38,068 nucleotides of DNA from Dechloromonas sp. (GTDB lineage Bacteria; Pseudomonadota; Gammaproteobacteria; Burkholderiales; Rhodocyclaceae): positions 1 to 38,068 of the forward strand of contig JAEUOD010000020.1 in the NCBI GenBank assembly GCA_016791065.1, read 5' to 3'. Position numbers and translations under genes: made by a program. Below the pieces are notes generated by a model, which saw only the letters and a list, made by a program, of their open reading frames with translations, was not told the origin of the DNA and did not search any database. Below, piece after piece: positions 24,263-34,939 of the stretch; position 1 is the first letter of the stretch; the number at the start of each line of letters is the position of its first letter.

Positions 24263-25684
24263 CTAATGCACCGTACACACCATGCACGGATCGAAAGAAC
24301 GCACGACGTGCTGCACCGTCGGGAGCGCCCCTTCACCTGCCGGCAGGCCGACGAGGGCCTGTTCGAGGGGTCCGGGCGTGCCGTCGCCGTCCCGCGGCGA
24401 GAAATTCCAGGTGGTCGGCGCAATGATCTGGTACCGCTCGATACGGCCGCGCTTCACGCTCAGCCAGTGCCCGAGACTACCGCGCGCGGCCTCGACGAGA
24501 CCGACGCCCTGGCCGCTCTCGGGAAGCTCCACCGGGTTGCAGAAGGCTTCGCCCGGCACGATCGCCTTCACCCAGCGCTCCATGGCCGGAACGATGGTCG
24601 CCAGTTCGACCATGCGGGCGACGACCCGACCGGTAACGCTACCGCCAAACTGCGCCACCAGATCGCCTACAAGCCGGTTCCCCGTCACCAGTTGGCGTGC
24701 CAGCGCACCGGTTTCGATCACCTGGCCGGCATAGCGCGGCGCCTTGCACCAGGTGTAGGCCCCCGCCTTCTCGGCATTGACGACGGTTTCGCCGGCAGCC
24801 GGCGACAAGGCCGGGCCATCGGCCAGCCACGCATGCCGGGTATCTTCGCTGATCCGCCCGGGGTCGAGGGACTCGACGGCCATGCCAGGCTGCCAGACAC
24901 CGGCACTGAATATTCCGTAGGCACCATAGGAGAGAAAACGATCACTGGCGCGGCCGACCCCTTCCAGCCCGAGATCGCCGGCAGCCCGCAAGAACAGCGG
25001 GAAATCGGCTTCCCGGCCATCCGCCCAGTGCAGCAAGGCATCCCAACCGGCAAGCTCGGCGAAGGCTTCGAGACTGTCGCCGAGCAGCACGCCCTCGAGG
25101 AATGCCCGGAACTCGCGGAGCAGCGCCAGAACGCGAATGCGCTCGGCCGCCGTCATCGCCTTGGTGCTGCCGCCAGCCTGCAGGGCCAGGGTATGTGGCC
25201 AGCGACCGGCGAGAAAACCGGTCAGGTTGAAAAACCGCGCCCGCGCCTGCAGCACCGGTCCGGGTGCCGCCCCCTTCACCGCCATGAAGCGCGCCGAAAC
25301 AGCGGCATGCCAGCTGCGGTCCGCATAGGCGCTGCGCGCGAAATCGGGCATGAAGAAGAGATAGAAATGGGTCAGGTGATCGGCCAGGTTTTCGGTGGCC
25401 TGAATCAGATGACGCGCCAGCACGCCGTTGGGTGGCGGTTCGATGCCGGCCAGATCGGCCAGGGCCGAGGCTGCCGCCGCCGACTGGGCGACCGAGCAGA
25501 TGCCACAGATGCGCGGCACAATGGCCAGTGCGTCCTCCGCAACACGGCCGACCAGAACCTGCTCGAAACCGCGAAAAAGCGGCGAGTTCACCCGTGCCGC
25601 AAGCACCGCGCCGTCCTCGACATCGAGGCTGACCTCCAGATCGCCTTCGACGCGGTTAAAGGGGCCGAGTTGGATGCGCTTCAC
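24263..25684 (-). CDS. hoxC: Regulatory [NiFe]-hydrogenase large subunit HoxC (HupV)
   Basis: 473 residues. Active-site cysteines are in RICGIC (Cys60, Cys63) and DPCMVC (Cys467, Cys470). The protein ends at TVH with no cleavable C-terminal extension, the hallmark of H2-sensing regulatory hydrogenases, which need no maturation protease. With HoxB it detects H2 and signals through HoxJ to HoxA. The start is GTG 25684, overlapping the hoxB stop by four bases; longer frames upstream overlap hoxB and are not used. The last four codons, including the stop, come from the integrated island, which restores the same protein end synonymously. Confidence 0.95.
   Translation of the reverse strand: MKRIQLGPFNRVEGDLEVSLDVEDGAVLAARVNSPLFRGFEQVLVGRVAEDALAIVPRICGICSVAQSAAAASALADLAGIEPPPNGVLARHLIQATENLADHLTHFYLFFMPDFARSAYADRSWHAAVSARFMAVKGAAPGPVLQARARFFNLTGFLAGRWPHTLALQAGGSTKAMTAAERIRVLALLREFRAFLEGVLLGDSLEAFAELAGWDALLHWADGREADFPLFLRAAGDLGLEGVGRASDRFLSYGAYGIFSAGVWQPGMAVESLDPGRISEDTRHAWLADGPALSPAAGETVVNAEKAGAYTWCKAPRYAGQVIETGALARQLVTGNRLVGDLVAQFGGSVTGRVVARMVELATIVPAMERWVKAIVPGEAFCNPVELPESGQGVGLVEAARGSLGHWLSVKRGRIERYQIIAPTTWNFSPRDGDGTPGPLEQALVGLPAGEGALPTVQHVVRSFDPCMVCTVH
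24266..24292. other. Right attachment site (attR) inside the hoxC 3' end
   Basis: The core CACACCATG (24276-24284) is shared with attL. Bases left of it encode the replacement TVH-stop of hoxC and come from the island; bases right of it are original hoxC. Confidence 0.75.
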
Positions 25685-26676
25685 TTGCCAGCCTTCTTGA
25701 CCGCGGGCCGGATCACCGTGTGGTCGACCACGGCATTGTCGCGGACCCGCTTCGGCGTTGCCGATTTCGACAAAGCGGCCAGGGCGACGAACCAGGCTTT
25801 CGGCATGTCGGTCGGCAGGCCGATCGGAATGCCGGCCAGCTTGGGGGTTTCCTGGAAGGCGTGCCCGGGCGACTCGAAACCCGGCTCGGTGCAGGCGATA
25901 CAGGCAAAACCGCCCTTCAGGCAGGATCCGCTGCCGTTCCACGGGCGCAGGTTACAGTCGGCATGCGCCTGGGTGCCCTTGCAACCGAGATTTTCCATCA
26001 GGCAGCCGAGATCGGAATGCTTCTCGGCGCTGGCCTTGAATTCGTAATATTCGTTGCGGGCGCAACCGTGGTGCACCAGTTGCTCGGCGTAGAGCAACGG
26101 GCGCCCGAATTCGTCGAGGTCACTGACGTTCAGCCCCTCCAGCGCCAGCTTTTCGAGGGTATCGACCACCCAGCCGGGATGGGTCGGACAACCGGCAATA
26201 TTGACCACCGGCAAACCGCCCGTCGAGACGAAACCGGCACCGAGCAATCCGCCGCTGCTGTCGCTGTCGTACTGCAGGCCGCAGGCTTCGAGTGGATTGC
26301 CCGGGGTCGTCGCCGACAAGCCGCCATAGGCCGTACAGGAGCCGATCGCGAAGACCCAGCGGGCATGGCGCGCCAGACGCTCGACCCACTCGGTCAGCGG
26401 CCGGCCGTTACCCGCCATCAGATGGAACTTCCCGCTACCGTTCGGGCCGCGCAGCATCGCCCCCTCGACGCAGAGCACGTCGAACGGGCGCCGTCCCTCG
26501 GCGCAATCCTCCAAAACCTGCAGGGCCTCGTCGCCGCTTTCGAGCGACAGCGCGGGATGCCAGAGAAACTCGATGCCGGCATCGCGTAACTCATCGAACA
26601 GCGGACGTGGTTCAGCACACAGCATGGACTGCGTACAACCACCGCAGCCGCCACTCTGGAGCCAGAGGACTTTCAT
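25681..26676 (-). CDS. hoxB: Regulatory [NiFe]-hydrogenase small subunit HoxB (HupU)
   Basis: 331 residues beginning [17 protein letters not shown] (proximal cluster Cys11 and Cys14), with further iron-sulfur cysteines in IGSCTAYGG, NIAGCPTHP, HHGCARNEYYE, LGCLMENLGCKG, DCNLRPWNGSGSC and FACIACTEPGF. There is no twin-arginine signal peptide, so the protein is cytoplasmic, as for the regulatory (not respiratory) hydrogenase. It forms the electron-transfer half of the H2 sensor with HoxC. It overlaps hoxA by four bases and hoxC by four, showing tight coupling. Length agrees with HoxB/HupU proteins. Confidence 0.95.
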   Translation of the reverse strand: MKVLWLQSGGCGGCTQSMLCAEPRPLFDELRDAGIEFLWHPALSLESGDEALQVLEDCAEGRRPFDVLCVEGAMLRGPNGSGKFHLMAGNGRPLTEWVERLARHARWVFAIGSCTAYGGLSATTPGNPLEACGLQYDSDSSGGLLGAGFVSTGGLPVVNIAGCPTHPGWVVDTLEKLALEGLNVSDLDEFGRPLLYAEQLVHHGCARNEYYEFKASAEKHSDLGCLMENLGCKGTQAHADCNLRPWNGSGSCLKGGFACIACTEPGFESPGHAFQETPKLAGIPIGLPTDMPKAWFVALAALSKSATPKRVRDNAVVDHTVIRPAVKKAGK

Positions 26677-28145
26677 GCGCCTTGCTCCAGGCCGTAGCGC
26701 ACCAGCTTGGCCCGCAGGCCGACACGCGACAGCCCAAGTTCGCGTGCCGCCCGCGACTTGTTACCGCGATGCCGTTGCATCGCATCGGCCAGCACCTGGT
26801 GTTCAAGGGTTTCCATGCGCTGGCGCAGGTCGCCGCTCAGGTTCTCGGCCAGGCCCTGAGCGCCAGCGGTCGTTCTGGTCGGAATGCCGGCGAGGCGTGG
26901 CGAAAGCAGATCGACATCGATCGTGCCGCCATCGGCCAAGGCCACCATGCGCAGGATTTCGTTCTGCAGTTCGCGGACATTGCCCGGCCAGTGATAGGCG
27001 GTAATCGCTGCCAGCACCGCCGGCGAAAAACCGGCAACCGATTTGCCCAGGGTGCGCGCACTGCGTTCAAGCACATGGCGGGCGAGCAACGGCAAATCCA
27101 TCGGCCGCTCGCGCAGCGGGGCGACATGCAGGGCGATGGTCGCCAGGCGGTAATACAGGTCCTCGCGGAAGCGGCCGGTACGCACGTCCTCTTCGAGATC
27201 GCGATTGGTCGCCGCAATCACCCGGACATCGACATGCACCGAACGCGTGCTGCCGAGCGGACGGAATTCGCCTTCCTGCAAGACGCGCAACAGCTTGACC
27301 TGAAAAGCCGGACTGGTCTCGCCGATTTCGTCGAGGAACAAGGTGCCGCCATCGGCCTGCTGGAAGAGGCCGACACGATCCTCGACGGCACCGGTAAACG
27401 CCCCGCGCTTGTAGCCGAACAGCTCGGATTCGAGCAGATTGTCGGGCACTGCCCCGCAATTTTCGGTGATGAAGGCGCGATCCGCCCGACTGCTTTCATA
27501 GTGAATGGCGCGGGCGACCATTTCCTTGCCCGTTCCCGACTCGCCGGTCACCATGATCGACAGGTCGTAAGGAGCAACGCGTCGGATCATGCTGCAAACT
27601 TCTTCGATCGGGCTGCCTTGTTCACGGATCAGTCCAGAAACTCCAAATCGGCTCCGGGCCTTGTCGAGCTTGCTCTCGACGCGTTTCTGGAGCACCGGTT
27701 CGGCACAGCGCAGTTCCAGCGACAGCCGCTGGTTTTCGTGCTGCAGGCGCCAGACCTCGGCCGCCCGCTGCAGGGTGAGCAGCAGTTGTTCAGGCTGCCA
27801 GGGTTTGAGCAGGTATTGCCAGATGCCGGCTTCGTTGACGCCGGTGATGATGTCCTCGGCGTCGGTGTAGCCGGAGAGGATGATGCGCACGATCTCCGGC
27901 CAGCGCAGGCGGACTTCCTTGAGGAATTCGACGCCGGTCGTCCCGGGCATGCGCTGGTCGCAGAGCACGATGCGAAACGGCGTGACCGCCTGTTCGGCTT
28001 CGAGGATTTCCATCCCCTCGGCCGCGTCCGAGGCACAGAAAACCTCGAAATCTTCCTCCAGCGTGCGGCGCAGCGCTTCCTGCGAGCGCACCTCGTCATC
28101 GACAACGAGGATGGCGGGCAGTCGGCGCAGGCTGTTCTGGCTCAT
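26673..28145 (-). CDS. hoxA: NtrC-family response regulator HoxA (HupR)
   Basis: 490 residues. A receiver domain has acidic residues DDE (16-18), phospho-acceptor Asp63 (LCDQRMPG) and Lys in LLKPW. The AAA+ sigma-54 interaction domain follows, with Walker [15 protein letters not shown] loop and Walker [14 protein letters not shown]-terminal Fis-type helix-turn-helix ([20 protein letters not shown]) ends it. HoxA activates hydrogenase promoters with sigma-54 RNA polymerase; in Ralstonia the unphosphorylated form is active and HoxJ phosphorylation silences it when H2 is absent. It overlaps hypX by four bases (ATGA) and hoxB by four. Its cognate kinase gene lies on the far side of the island. 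Confidence 0.95.
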   Translation of the reverse strand: MSQNSLRRLPAILVVDDEVRSQEALRRTLEEDFEVFCASDAAEGMEILEAEQAVTPFRIVLCDQRMPGTTGVEFLKEVRLRWPEIVRIILSGYTDAEDIITGVNEAGIWQYLLKPWQPEQLLLTLQRAAEVWRLQHENQRLSLELRCAEPVLQKRVESKLDKARSRFGVSGLIREQGSPIEEVCSMIRRVAPYDLSIMVTGESGTGKEMVARAIHYESSRADRAFITENCGAVPDNLLESELFGYKRGAFTGAVEDRVGLFQQADGGTLFLDEIGETSPAFQVKLLRVLQEGEFRPLGSTRSVHVDVRVIAATNRDLEEDVRTGRFREDLYYRLATIALHVAPLRERPMDLPLLARHVLERSARTLGKSVAGFSPAVLAAITAYHWPGNVRELQNEILRMVALADGGTIDVDLLSPRLAGIPTRTTAGAQGLAENLSGDLRQRMETLEHQVLADAMQRHRGNKSRAARELGLSRVGLRAKLVRYGLEQGA

Positions 28146-29818
28146 GCGGGGATTTTCCAGTCGAGATCACGGTGGCGGGCGAGATGGCGCGGCGTCCAGG
28201 AATGCGGCGAACGCGCGACGAAATGATAGCGCGCCACGTGATAGGACGGATCGAAGCCGTAGAAGTTGCGGCGCATTTCCTGCAGTTCGGCCGTCCGGTA
28301 GTCGGCCAGCGGTTTCTGCGCTTCGTCGGCGGCACGTTTCACACGCTTGGCGGCCAGGCATTCGGGAAAATCGTTTGCCGCCGCCAGTTCGGCTGCCCGC
28401 CGGGCCGCATCGACCGCAAACCCCGGCGCCGGCAGGCAGGCATCGTAGAAGCCCAGACGAACGGCCTCGGCAGCCGGCATCGGCAGGCGATGCCGCATGA
28501 TCGCCCGCGCGCCGTCCTCGCCGACCCGCGGCGGCAGCAGGTAGGTCCAGAACTCCGAGCCATAGAGATTGCCCATGTTCTTGTAATGCGGATTGAGCAC
28601 GACCCCGTCGCGCACCCAGACGAAATCGGCGGCCCGCGCCAGGAAACAGCCACCCGCCCCGGCGTTGGCGCCGACTGCGGCCACCGTCAGTTGCGTCTCG
28701 CAGCGCAGGACGGCTTCGGCCAGGTCGTCGATGGCGTTGATGTTGGCCCAGGACTCGTCGGCCGGACTTTCGGCCGCTTCGATCGTGTTCAGATGAATGC
28801 CGTTCGACCAGAAGTCGCTGCCACCGCGCAGCACGATCACCCGCGTCGGCCGTTGTGTCGCCCAGCGGAAGGCCTCGGTCAGCCGGCGGCATTGGCCAGT
28901 ACTCATCGCACCGTTATAGAAATCGAAGCTGAGGAAACCGACGCCACCGGCTTCCTCGTAGGCAATGTCCTGCCAAGTGGGTGAGGCTGCTTTCCAGCAA
29001 TCGGCCAGCGGCAATTCGGGTAAGGCGGCGGCTTCAGGGAAGGCCAGGGTTGCCGGCAACTTGACCCCGCCATTTCGGCGAACATGCCCAATCCACACTG
29101 CACCGTCCGCCGTTGCCCGCAGGATGGCCGTTTCCCGGCGCCCGAGCAGGCTGCCGGGCGTGCCTTTCAGATTCGTTTCCGGCCAGGCGTCGAAGAGATG
29201 ACAGGGCTCGCCGAACAGGCTGTCGGCCACGCCGGGAAAGCCATCGGCGGCATTAAGCCGGGCCAGCGCGCTCGCGCTGTCGGACTGCGCCCAGTCGATG
29301 GCCCGGTCGCTCTGCCGCATCAGGGCATGGGCCTGGCCGGGCACGCGCTCGGGCTGGAAATCGCCCCCGGCAAAACGATCGACCGCCTGCAGGACCGCAC
29401 GGACAGCGGCCTCCGTGACCTCGTTGCGGTAAATCGAAGACTTTTTCGCTGCCCGCAGCGGAAAGCTGGCCGACGCCCAGACCGGCCCGGCATCCATCTC
29501 GGCCTCGGCCTGGAGCACCGTCACGCCCCAGGTCGCCAGCCCCTGCTGGATGGCCCAATCCAGCGCTGACGGCCCGCGGTCGCCGACGATCCCGGGATGG
29601 ACCACGAGACAGACCTGGCGCGACCAGATCGACTCGGGAATCGCCCGCTTGAGGAAAGGCGCGATCACCAGATCCGGGCAAAACAACGCAACGGCCTCTT
29701 CGGCCACGGCATCGGCGATATCGAATTCGACACTAAGTTGATGCCCCTTTGCCGCCAACTCGGCGTGAAGTCGCTGGGTCAGGCTGTTAAACCCATGACA
29801 TAGGAGAAGAATGCGCAT
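28142..29818 (-). CDS. hypX: HypX (HoxX), CO-forming hydrogenase maturation enzyme
   Basis: 558 residues from ATG 29818 (a GTG nine bases earlier in frame is also possible). The N-terminal half is a formyl-tetrahydrofolate-dependent transferase fold (MRILLLCHGFNSLTQRL; HPGIVGDRGPSALDWAI). The C-terminal half is a crotonase/enoyl-CoA hydratase fold with oxyanion-hole segments RGGSDFWSNG and GANAGAGGCFLARAAD. Known HypX converts formyl-THF via formyl-CoA to the CO ligand of the NiFe centre under aerobic conditions, so its presence points to hydrogen oxidation with oxygen. The gene starts a second block (hypX-hoxA-hoxB-hoxC) separated from hypE by about 390 bases with a plus-strand gene. Confidence 0.93.
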   Translation of the reverse strand: MRILLLCHGFNSLTQRLHAELAAKGHQLSVEFDIADAVAEEAVALFCPDLVIAPFLKRAIPESIWSRQVCLVVHPGIVGDRGPSALDWAIQQGLATWGVTVLQAEAEMDAGPVWASASFPLRAAKKSSIYRNEVTEAAVRAVLQAVDRFAGGDFQPERVPGQAHALMRQSDRAIDWAQSDSASALARLNAADGFPGVADSLFGEPCHLFDAWPETNLKGTPGSLLGRRETAILRATADGAVWIGHVRRNGGVKLPATLAFPEAAALPELPLADCWKAASPTWQDIAYEEAGGVGFLSFDFYNGAMSTGQCRRLTEAFRWATQRPTRVIVLRGGSDFWSNGIHLNTIEAAESPADESWANINAIDDLAEAVLRCETQLTVAAVGANAGAGGCFLARAADFVWVRDGVVLNPHYKNMGNLYGSEFWTYLLPPRVGEDGARAIMRHRLPMPAAEAVRLGFYDACLPAPGFAVDAARRAAELAAANDFPECLAAKRVKRAADEAQKPLADYRTAELQEMRRNFYGFDPSYHVARYHFVARSPHSWTPRHLARHRDLDWKIPA

Positions 29819-29988
29819 TCTCTTCACTCTTTACAAATCATTCCAATGGAATAACCCTACAAATGACGCGGGTTCCGGGGCGACAATATCCACTTTTTGG
29901 CATATCTATTACTTTCGCGATATTTTGCAGATGAGCCGGCTTGGCTAGGATGCGCACCTACCAAATAACTAGTCTGAAGGTGGGTCCC

Positions 29989-30198
29989 ATGCAAAGCCAA
30001 CGCAAGCAGGCAACTTCCCGCAGTCCTCGTTCGGTACGGGCGGCGCGTCCCGAGTACATCGCCGCCGTCCGCTATCCTGATGGCAGCCGCGACATCTTCC
30101 ACGTCCGCAACGCAGACGACATCGAGGATGCCCGCGAACTGGTCCTGTTGGAAGTCGGTGAAGTCCTCAGCCTGGTCATTGCTCAGCGCCATTCCTGA
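29989..30198 (+). CDS. Small unknown protein on the opposite strand within the hydrogenase operon
   Basis: 69 residues from ATG 29989, preceded by AAGGTGGG. It is basic at the N-terminus (QSQRKQATSRSPRSVRAARP) and then has a compact predicted beta-rich core (EYIAAVRYPDGSRDIFHVRNADDIEDARELVLLEVGEVLSLVI). No family recognised. It is the only plus-strand gene among the hyp/hox genes, and its stop lies four bases from the hypE stop. The good ribosome binding site and protein-like sequence support it as real. A role linked to hydrogenase is only suggested by position; antisense effects on hypE-hypX read-through are also possible. Confidence 0.65.
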   Translation: MQSQRKQATSRSPRSVRAARPEYIAAVRYPDGSRDIFHVRNADDIEDARELVLLEVGEVLSLVIAQRHS

Positions 30199-30202
30199 TC
30201 GG

Positions 30203-31255
30203 TCAGCATATCCGGGGCAATTGCTCGCCGGATAGCCAATCGACAATGCGTTTGCCACCGAAGCCGGTCGTCATCTGGACAAAATGTTGTGCATCTTCAT
30301 GCACCGAACCGATGATCGCCGCGTCACTTCCCAGGGGATGCGCCCGCATCGTAGCAAGCAAGAGCTCGGCATCTTGTTTGGCGCAGATCGCCACCAGTTT
30401 GCCTTCGTTCGCAACATAAAGCGGGTCCAAGCCAAGAAATTCGCAGGCCGCATTGACCGCCGGCTTCAGCGGCAAATCCTTCTCCAGCAACATCATGCCG
30501 ACGCCCGACTGACGGGCGATTTCGTTGAGCGTCGTCGCCAGGCCGCCCCGCGTCGGGTCGCGCAGGACGTGGATGTCGGCCCCGCTGGCCCGCATCTCCT
30601 CGATCAGGCCATGCAGCGCCGCGGTATCGGAAACGATGGGCGAATCAAAACCGAGGCTCTCACGCTCCGCCATGATCGCCATGCCGTGATCGCCCAAGGT
30701 ACCGGAGATCAGGATGGCATCGCCGGCACGGGCATAGCGCCCCGATAGCGCCTTCCCCGGAGCGACGACCCCGACACCGGTCGTCGTGATGAACACCCCG
30801 TCGCCCTTGCCGCGCTCGACCACCTTGGTATCGCCGGTCACCACCGGCACGCCGGCGGCCCTGGCTGCATCGGCCATGCTGCGCACGATGCGCTCAAGAT
30901 CGGCGAGCTTGAAGCCCTCTTCCAGGACGAACGACGCCGAAAGCCAGAGCGGTTTGGCGCCCATCACGGCCACGTCGTTGATCGTGCCATGCACCGACAG
31001 GCAGCCGATGTCGCCACCGGGGAAGAACAAAGGCGAAACGACGTGCGCATCGGTCGCCATGACCAGTCGCCCTTCGCCGGGATGCGGCAGCAAGGCGCCG
31101 TCATCACCCTGGCCTAAAAACTCGTTGCCGAGGTGCTTCGCGAACAGTTCCTCGATCAATTGCGCCATCGCCCGGCCACCGGAGCCGTGCGCCATATCGA
31201 TCTGGCCGTGCTTGATGTCAAGCGGACGGACGTAGTTCTTGCGGATTTCACTCAT
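30203..31255 (-). CDS. hypE: Hydrogenase maturation protein HypE
   Basis: 350 residues of the PurM-like family. It contains the N-terminal segment HGSGGRAMAQLI and the ATP-binding region GDTKVVERGKGDG, and ends in the conserved PRIC, whose terminal cysteine (Cys350) carries the thiocarboxamide that is dehydrated to the cyanide ligand. It receives carbamoyl from HypF and passes cyanide to the HypC-HypD iron. It starts 43 bases after the hypD stop. Complete and intact. Confidence 0.97.
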   Translation of the reverse strand: MSEIRKNYVRPLDIKHGQIDMAHGSGGRAMAQLIEELFAKHLGNEFLGQGDDGALLPHPGEGRLVMATDAHVVSPLFFPGGDIGCLSVHGTINDVAVMGAKPLWLSASFVLEEGFKLADLERIVRSMADAARAAGVPVVTGDTKVVERGKGDGVFITTTGVGVVAPGKALSGRYARAGDAILISGTLGDHGMAIMAERESLGFDSPIVSDTAALHGLIEEMRASGADIHVLRDPTRGGLATTLNEIARQSGVGMMLLEKDLPLKPAVNAACEFLGLDPLYVANEGKLVAICAKQDAELLLATMRAHPLGSDAAIIGSVHEDAQHFVQMTTGFGGKRIVDWLSGEQLPRIC

Positions 31256-31297
31256 CGAGTCGTTCTCGCCTTTGGCAATACCGGAAGCAGCGGAATA

Positions 31298-32424
<1,127 letters not shown>

Positions 32425-32425
<1 letters not shown>

Positions 32426-32664
32426 CAGTGCAGGGTTGGATCGTCGTCGATCTGGCCGAGTTCGGCGAACAACGCCAGGGTCTTGGCCGCCTCTTCCGGA
32501 TCGAGCTTGTTGAGCGCATAGCCGACATGAACGATGACGTAATCGCCGACCGTCACATTGTCGACCAGCGACAGGGAAATCTCCTTGCGCACGCCGGCCA
32601 GATCGACCACGGCGTTGTCGCCTTCACGCAGTTCAACGACCTGCGCGGGAATCGCCAGACACAT
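32425..32664 (-). CDS. hypC: Hydrogenase maturation chaperone HypC
   Basis: 79 residues beginning MCLAIPAQVVEL; the conserved Cys2 binds the iron centre. The OB-fold-like middle (VTVGDYVIVHVGYALNKLDPEEA) is typical of HypC/HupF/HybG. It shuttles Fe(CN)2CO with HypD to the hydrogenase large subunit. AAGGAGAG lies upstream of the ATG, within the last codons of hypF. Confidence 0.97.
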
Positions 32665-32665
32665 C

Positions 32666-34939
32666 TCAACTCTCCTTGAACATTCGTCGCGCCACCCAGG
32701 CCTGCCCCAGGGCCAGCCCGCCGTCGCCGGGCGGCGCCTGGCGCGCTTCGAGCAAGACCATACCGCTGCCGGCCAGATGCTGGCGCAGTGCCGTCATCAA
32801 CACCGCATTCAACGCGCAGCCGCCGCCGACTGCCAGGGTGGACAGCCCTTCGCTAGCCGCTGCCTGCCTGACCCATTCGGCCAGCCCCGCCGCCACAGCG
32901 GCGTGGAACAAGGCGGCACCGGCCGCCGGGTCGCGGCAGTCGAGCAGGCGCAATACCAACGGCGACAGATCGAGCACGCCGTCGCGAAGCGCGTAGCAGC
33001 CCGGCGGTACCTCGACCGGCCCATGGCGCGCCGCCAGGCCTTCCAGTTCCATCGCCGCCTGCCCCTCGTACTGCATTTCCGCGCGCAGACCGAGCAACCC
33101 CGCGGCGGCATCGAACCAGCGACCGAGACTGCTCGTCGGCGGGCATCGCAGGTTGCGCGCCAGCATGGTCAGCAGCGGCCCTGCCTCGTGTTGCGGATAG
33201 TGCTGCTTGAGCCAGCCGCCAACGCGATAGCCCAGCCCCACGGCATGCAATGCCGAAACCGCCATGCGCCAGGGTTCGCGCGCCGCCCGGTCGCCGCCCG
33301 GCAGGCGGATCGGCTGCAGATGCCCGAGGCGTCGGCAGGCGACACCCTCCAGACGCAACAACTCGCCGCCCCACAAACCGCCATCCGGCCCCAGCCCAAC
33401 ACCGTCGATCGCCAAGCCAATAACCGGCTCGTTGATGCCATGTTCGGCGCAGATCGCGGCAATATGCGCCTGATGATGCGGGATGGCGAAGGCGGGAACC
33501 GACCAGGCGTCGGCCAGGCGCAAGGCGAGATGGGTCGAGGCGAAATCCGGATGCAGATCATGCGCGACCAGATCCGGCCGGACATCGAGAATCTGCAACA
33601 GATGCTCGACGGTTTCTTCGAGGAAGCCGATGGCCGCTGCATTGTCGAGGCTGCCGACATGCTGCGAGAGGAAAGCCTCCCTGCCCTTGAAAACGCAGAC
33701 CGTGTTCTTCAGGAAGCCGCCCAGCGCCAGCACCGTGGGGCCGCCCTTGGCGAGCGGGATCGGGCTCGGCACATAACCCCGCGCGCGGCGGATCAGGGTC
33801 GGTCCGGCCCGGACGACCGAATCGTCGCAACGGACGACGATGTCGCGGTCGTGCAGCAAAAAGGCATCGGAAATGCCAGCCAGGCGTTCGCGCGCCTCGT
33901 CGTTGCCGATGACCAGCGGCTCGCCATGGGGATTGGCGCTGGTCATGACCAGCAGCAATTCGCAGGGCTGGCCAAGCCAGTCGGTGCCCGCCGGCCGGCC
34001 AGCAGCCTCGTGCCATAGCAGCAAGTGCAGCGGCGATGCCGGCAACAAGGCACCGAGCCAGGCCAAGCCCGGCGCAATGCCCGCCAGCTCGGCCTCGCCC
34101 TTGGGGCACAGCACGACCGGCGCGGCAGCACTGCGCAAAAGCCCTTCAGCGGCCTCGTCAATCCGGGCGAAGGGGGCCAGCGAAACGGGATTCAGGGCCA
34201 TCACGGCGAACGGCTTGGCCTCGCGCTGCTTGCGTTCGCGCAAGGTAGCAACGGCAGCGGCATTGCGGGCATCGCAAGCTAGGTGAAAGCCGCCCAGTCC
34301 CTTGATCGCCACGATCTTGCCGGCCCGCAGCAGATCGAGCGTCGCGGCGATCGGATCGCCGGGCAGGTCTGCCCCCTCGCTGTCCTGCAACGCCAAGCGT
34401 GGTCCGCAAGCCGGGCAGCAGGTGGTTTCGGCGTGAAAACGAGCATCGGCCGGATCGGCGTATTCGGCCGCGCAGGCCGGACAGAGCGGAAAAGCCGCGA
34501 GGCTGGTCTGCGACCGGTCGTAGGGAATCCGCCGGCTGACCGTATAGCGCGGGCCGCAATGCGTGCAGGTGGAGAAGGCGTAGCGCCAGCGCCGATTGGC
34601 CGGATCGCAGAGATCGGCCACACACTGCGGGCAAATCGCGGCGTCGGGCCCGATCGCAGTCGCCACGTCGCCGGGCACGCTGTCGCGGATCGAGAAGTCC
34701 GCTTCGCCGACCTCGGCGGCGCTGGTTTCGATGGCATCGACCCGCGCCAGCCGCGGCGCTTCGCGCGGCAAACGCTCAAGGAACGCCGGCAACGCGGTGC
34801 CAGCCGCGGCAATGCTCACGCCCGCCCCGTCGTTGCGTACCCAGCCGTGCAGCCCCAGTTCACCGGCCAGGCGCCAGACGTAGGGCCGGAAGCCGACGCC
34901 CTGGACAAGACCCCGCACGCGAATGAGGAGGCCGTTCAC
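32666..34939 (-). CDS. hypF: Carbamoyltransferase HypF
   Basis: 757 residues. Domains in order: acylphosphatase ([19 protein letters not shown], about 6-90), two zinc fingers (CPQCVADL...CTHCGPRY and CPACAAEY...CCPACGP, about 105-185), YrdC-like (about 200-380) and Kae1-like carbamoyltransferase with [10 protein letters not shown] and HHQAHIAA metal-binding histidines. It makes carbamoyl-AMP from carbamoyl phosphate and transfers the carbamoyl group to HypE. The start is GTG 34939, overlapping the hypB stop by four bases. Full length for the family. Confidence 0.97.
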   Translation of the reverse strand: MNGLLIRVRGLVQGVGFRPYVWRLAGELGLHGWVRNDGAGVSIAAAGTALPAFLERLPREAPRLARVDAIETSAAEVGEADFSIRDSVPGDVATAIGPDAAICPQCVADLCDPANRRWRYAFSTCTHCGPRYTVSRRIPYDRSQTSLAAFPLCPACAAEYADPADARFHAETTCCPACGPRLALQDSEGADLPGDPIAATLDLLRAGKIVAIKGLGGFHLACDARNAAAVATLRERKQREAKPFAVMALNPVSLAPFARIDEAAEGLLRSAAAPVVLCPKGEAELAGIAPGLAWLGALLPASPLHLLLWHEAAGRPAGTDWLGQPCELLLVMTSANPHGEPLVIGNDEARERLAGISDAFLLHDRDIVVRCDDSVVRAGPTLIRRARGYVPSPIPLAKGGPTVLALGGFLKNTVCVFKGREAFLSQHVGSLDNAAAIGFLEETVEHLLQILDVRPDLVAHDLHPDFASTHLALRLADAWSVPAFAIPHHQAHIAAICAEHGINEPVIGLAIDGVGLGPDGGLWGGELLRLEGVACRRLGHLQPIRLPGGDRAAREPWRMAVSALHAVGLGYRVGGWLKQHYPQHEAGPLLTMLARNLRCPPTSSLGRWFDAAAGLLGLRAEMQYEGQAAMELEGLAARHGPVEVPPGCYALRDGVLDLSPLVLRLLDCRDPAAGAALFHAAVAAGLAEWVRQAAASEGLSTLAVGGGCALNAVLMTALRQHLAGSGMVLLEARQAPPGDGGLALGQAWVARRMFKES

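Larger units (their letters stand above)
7891..24284. mobile_element. Genomic island integrated in the 3' end of hoxC
   Basis: The segment is bounded by imperfect att repeats sharing CACACCATG. The right one is inside the last codons of hoxC and the left one is a remnant of the original hoxC terminus. Integrase and excisionase genes lie beside the right end. Cargo is a type I restriction-modification operon, SLATT and CD-NTase-like genes, hipBA, a serine recombinase and unknown genes, none related to hydrogenase. No conjugation genes are present, so the element is not self-transmissible by itself. Repeat-rich non-coding stretches and truncated genes suggest a mosaic history. Confidence 0.85.

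Noticed and set aside
26292-28226. Long plus-strand open frame of over 600 codons antisense to hoxA and hoxB
   Set aside because: It mirrors the third-position bias of the real minus-strand genes, spans two known genes and has no ribosome binding site or recognisable domain.
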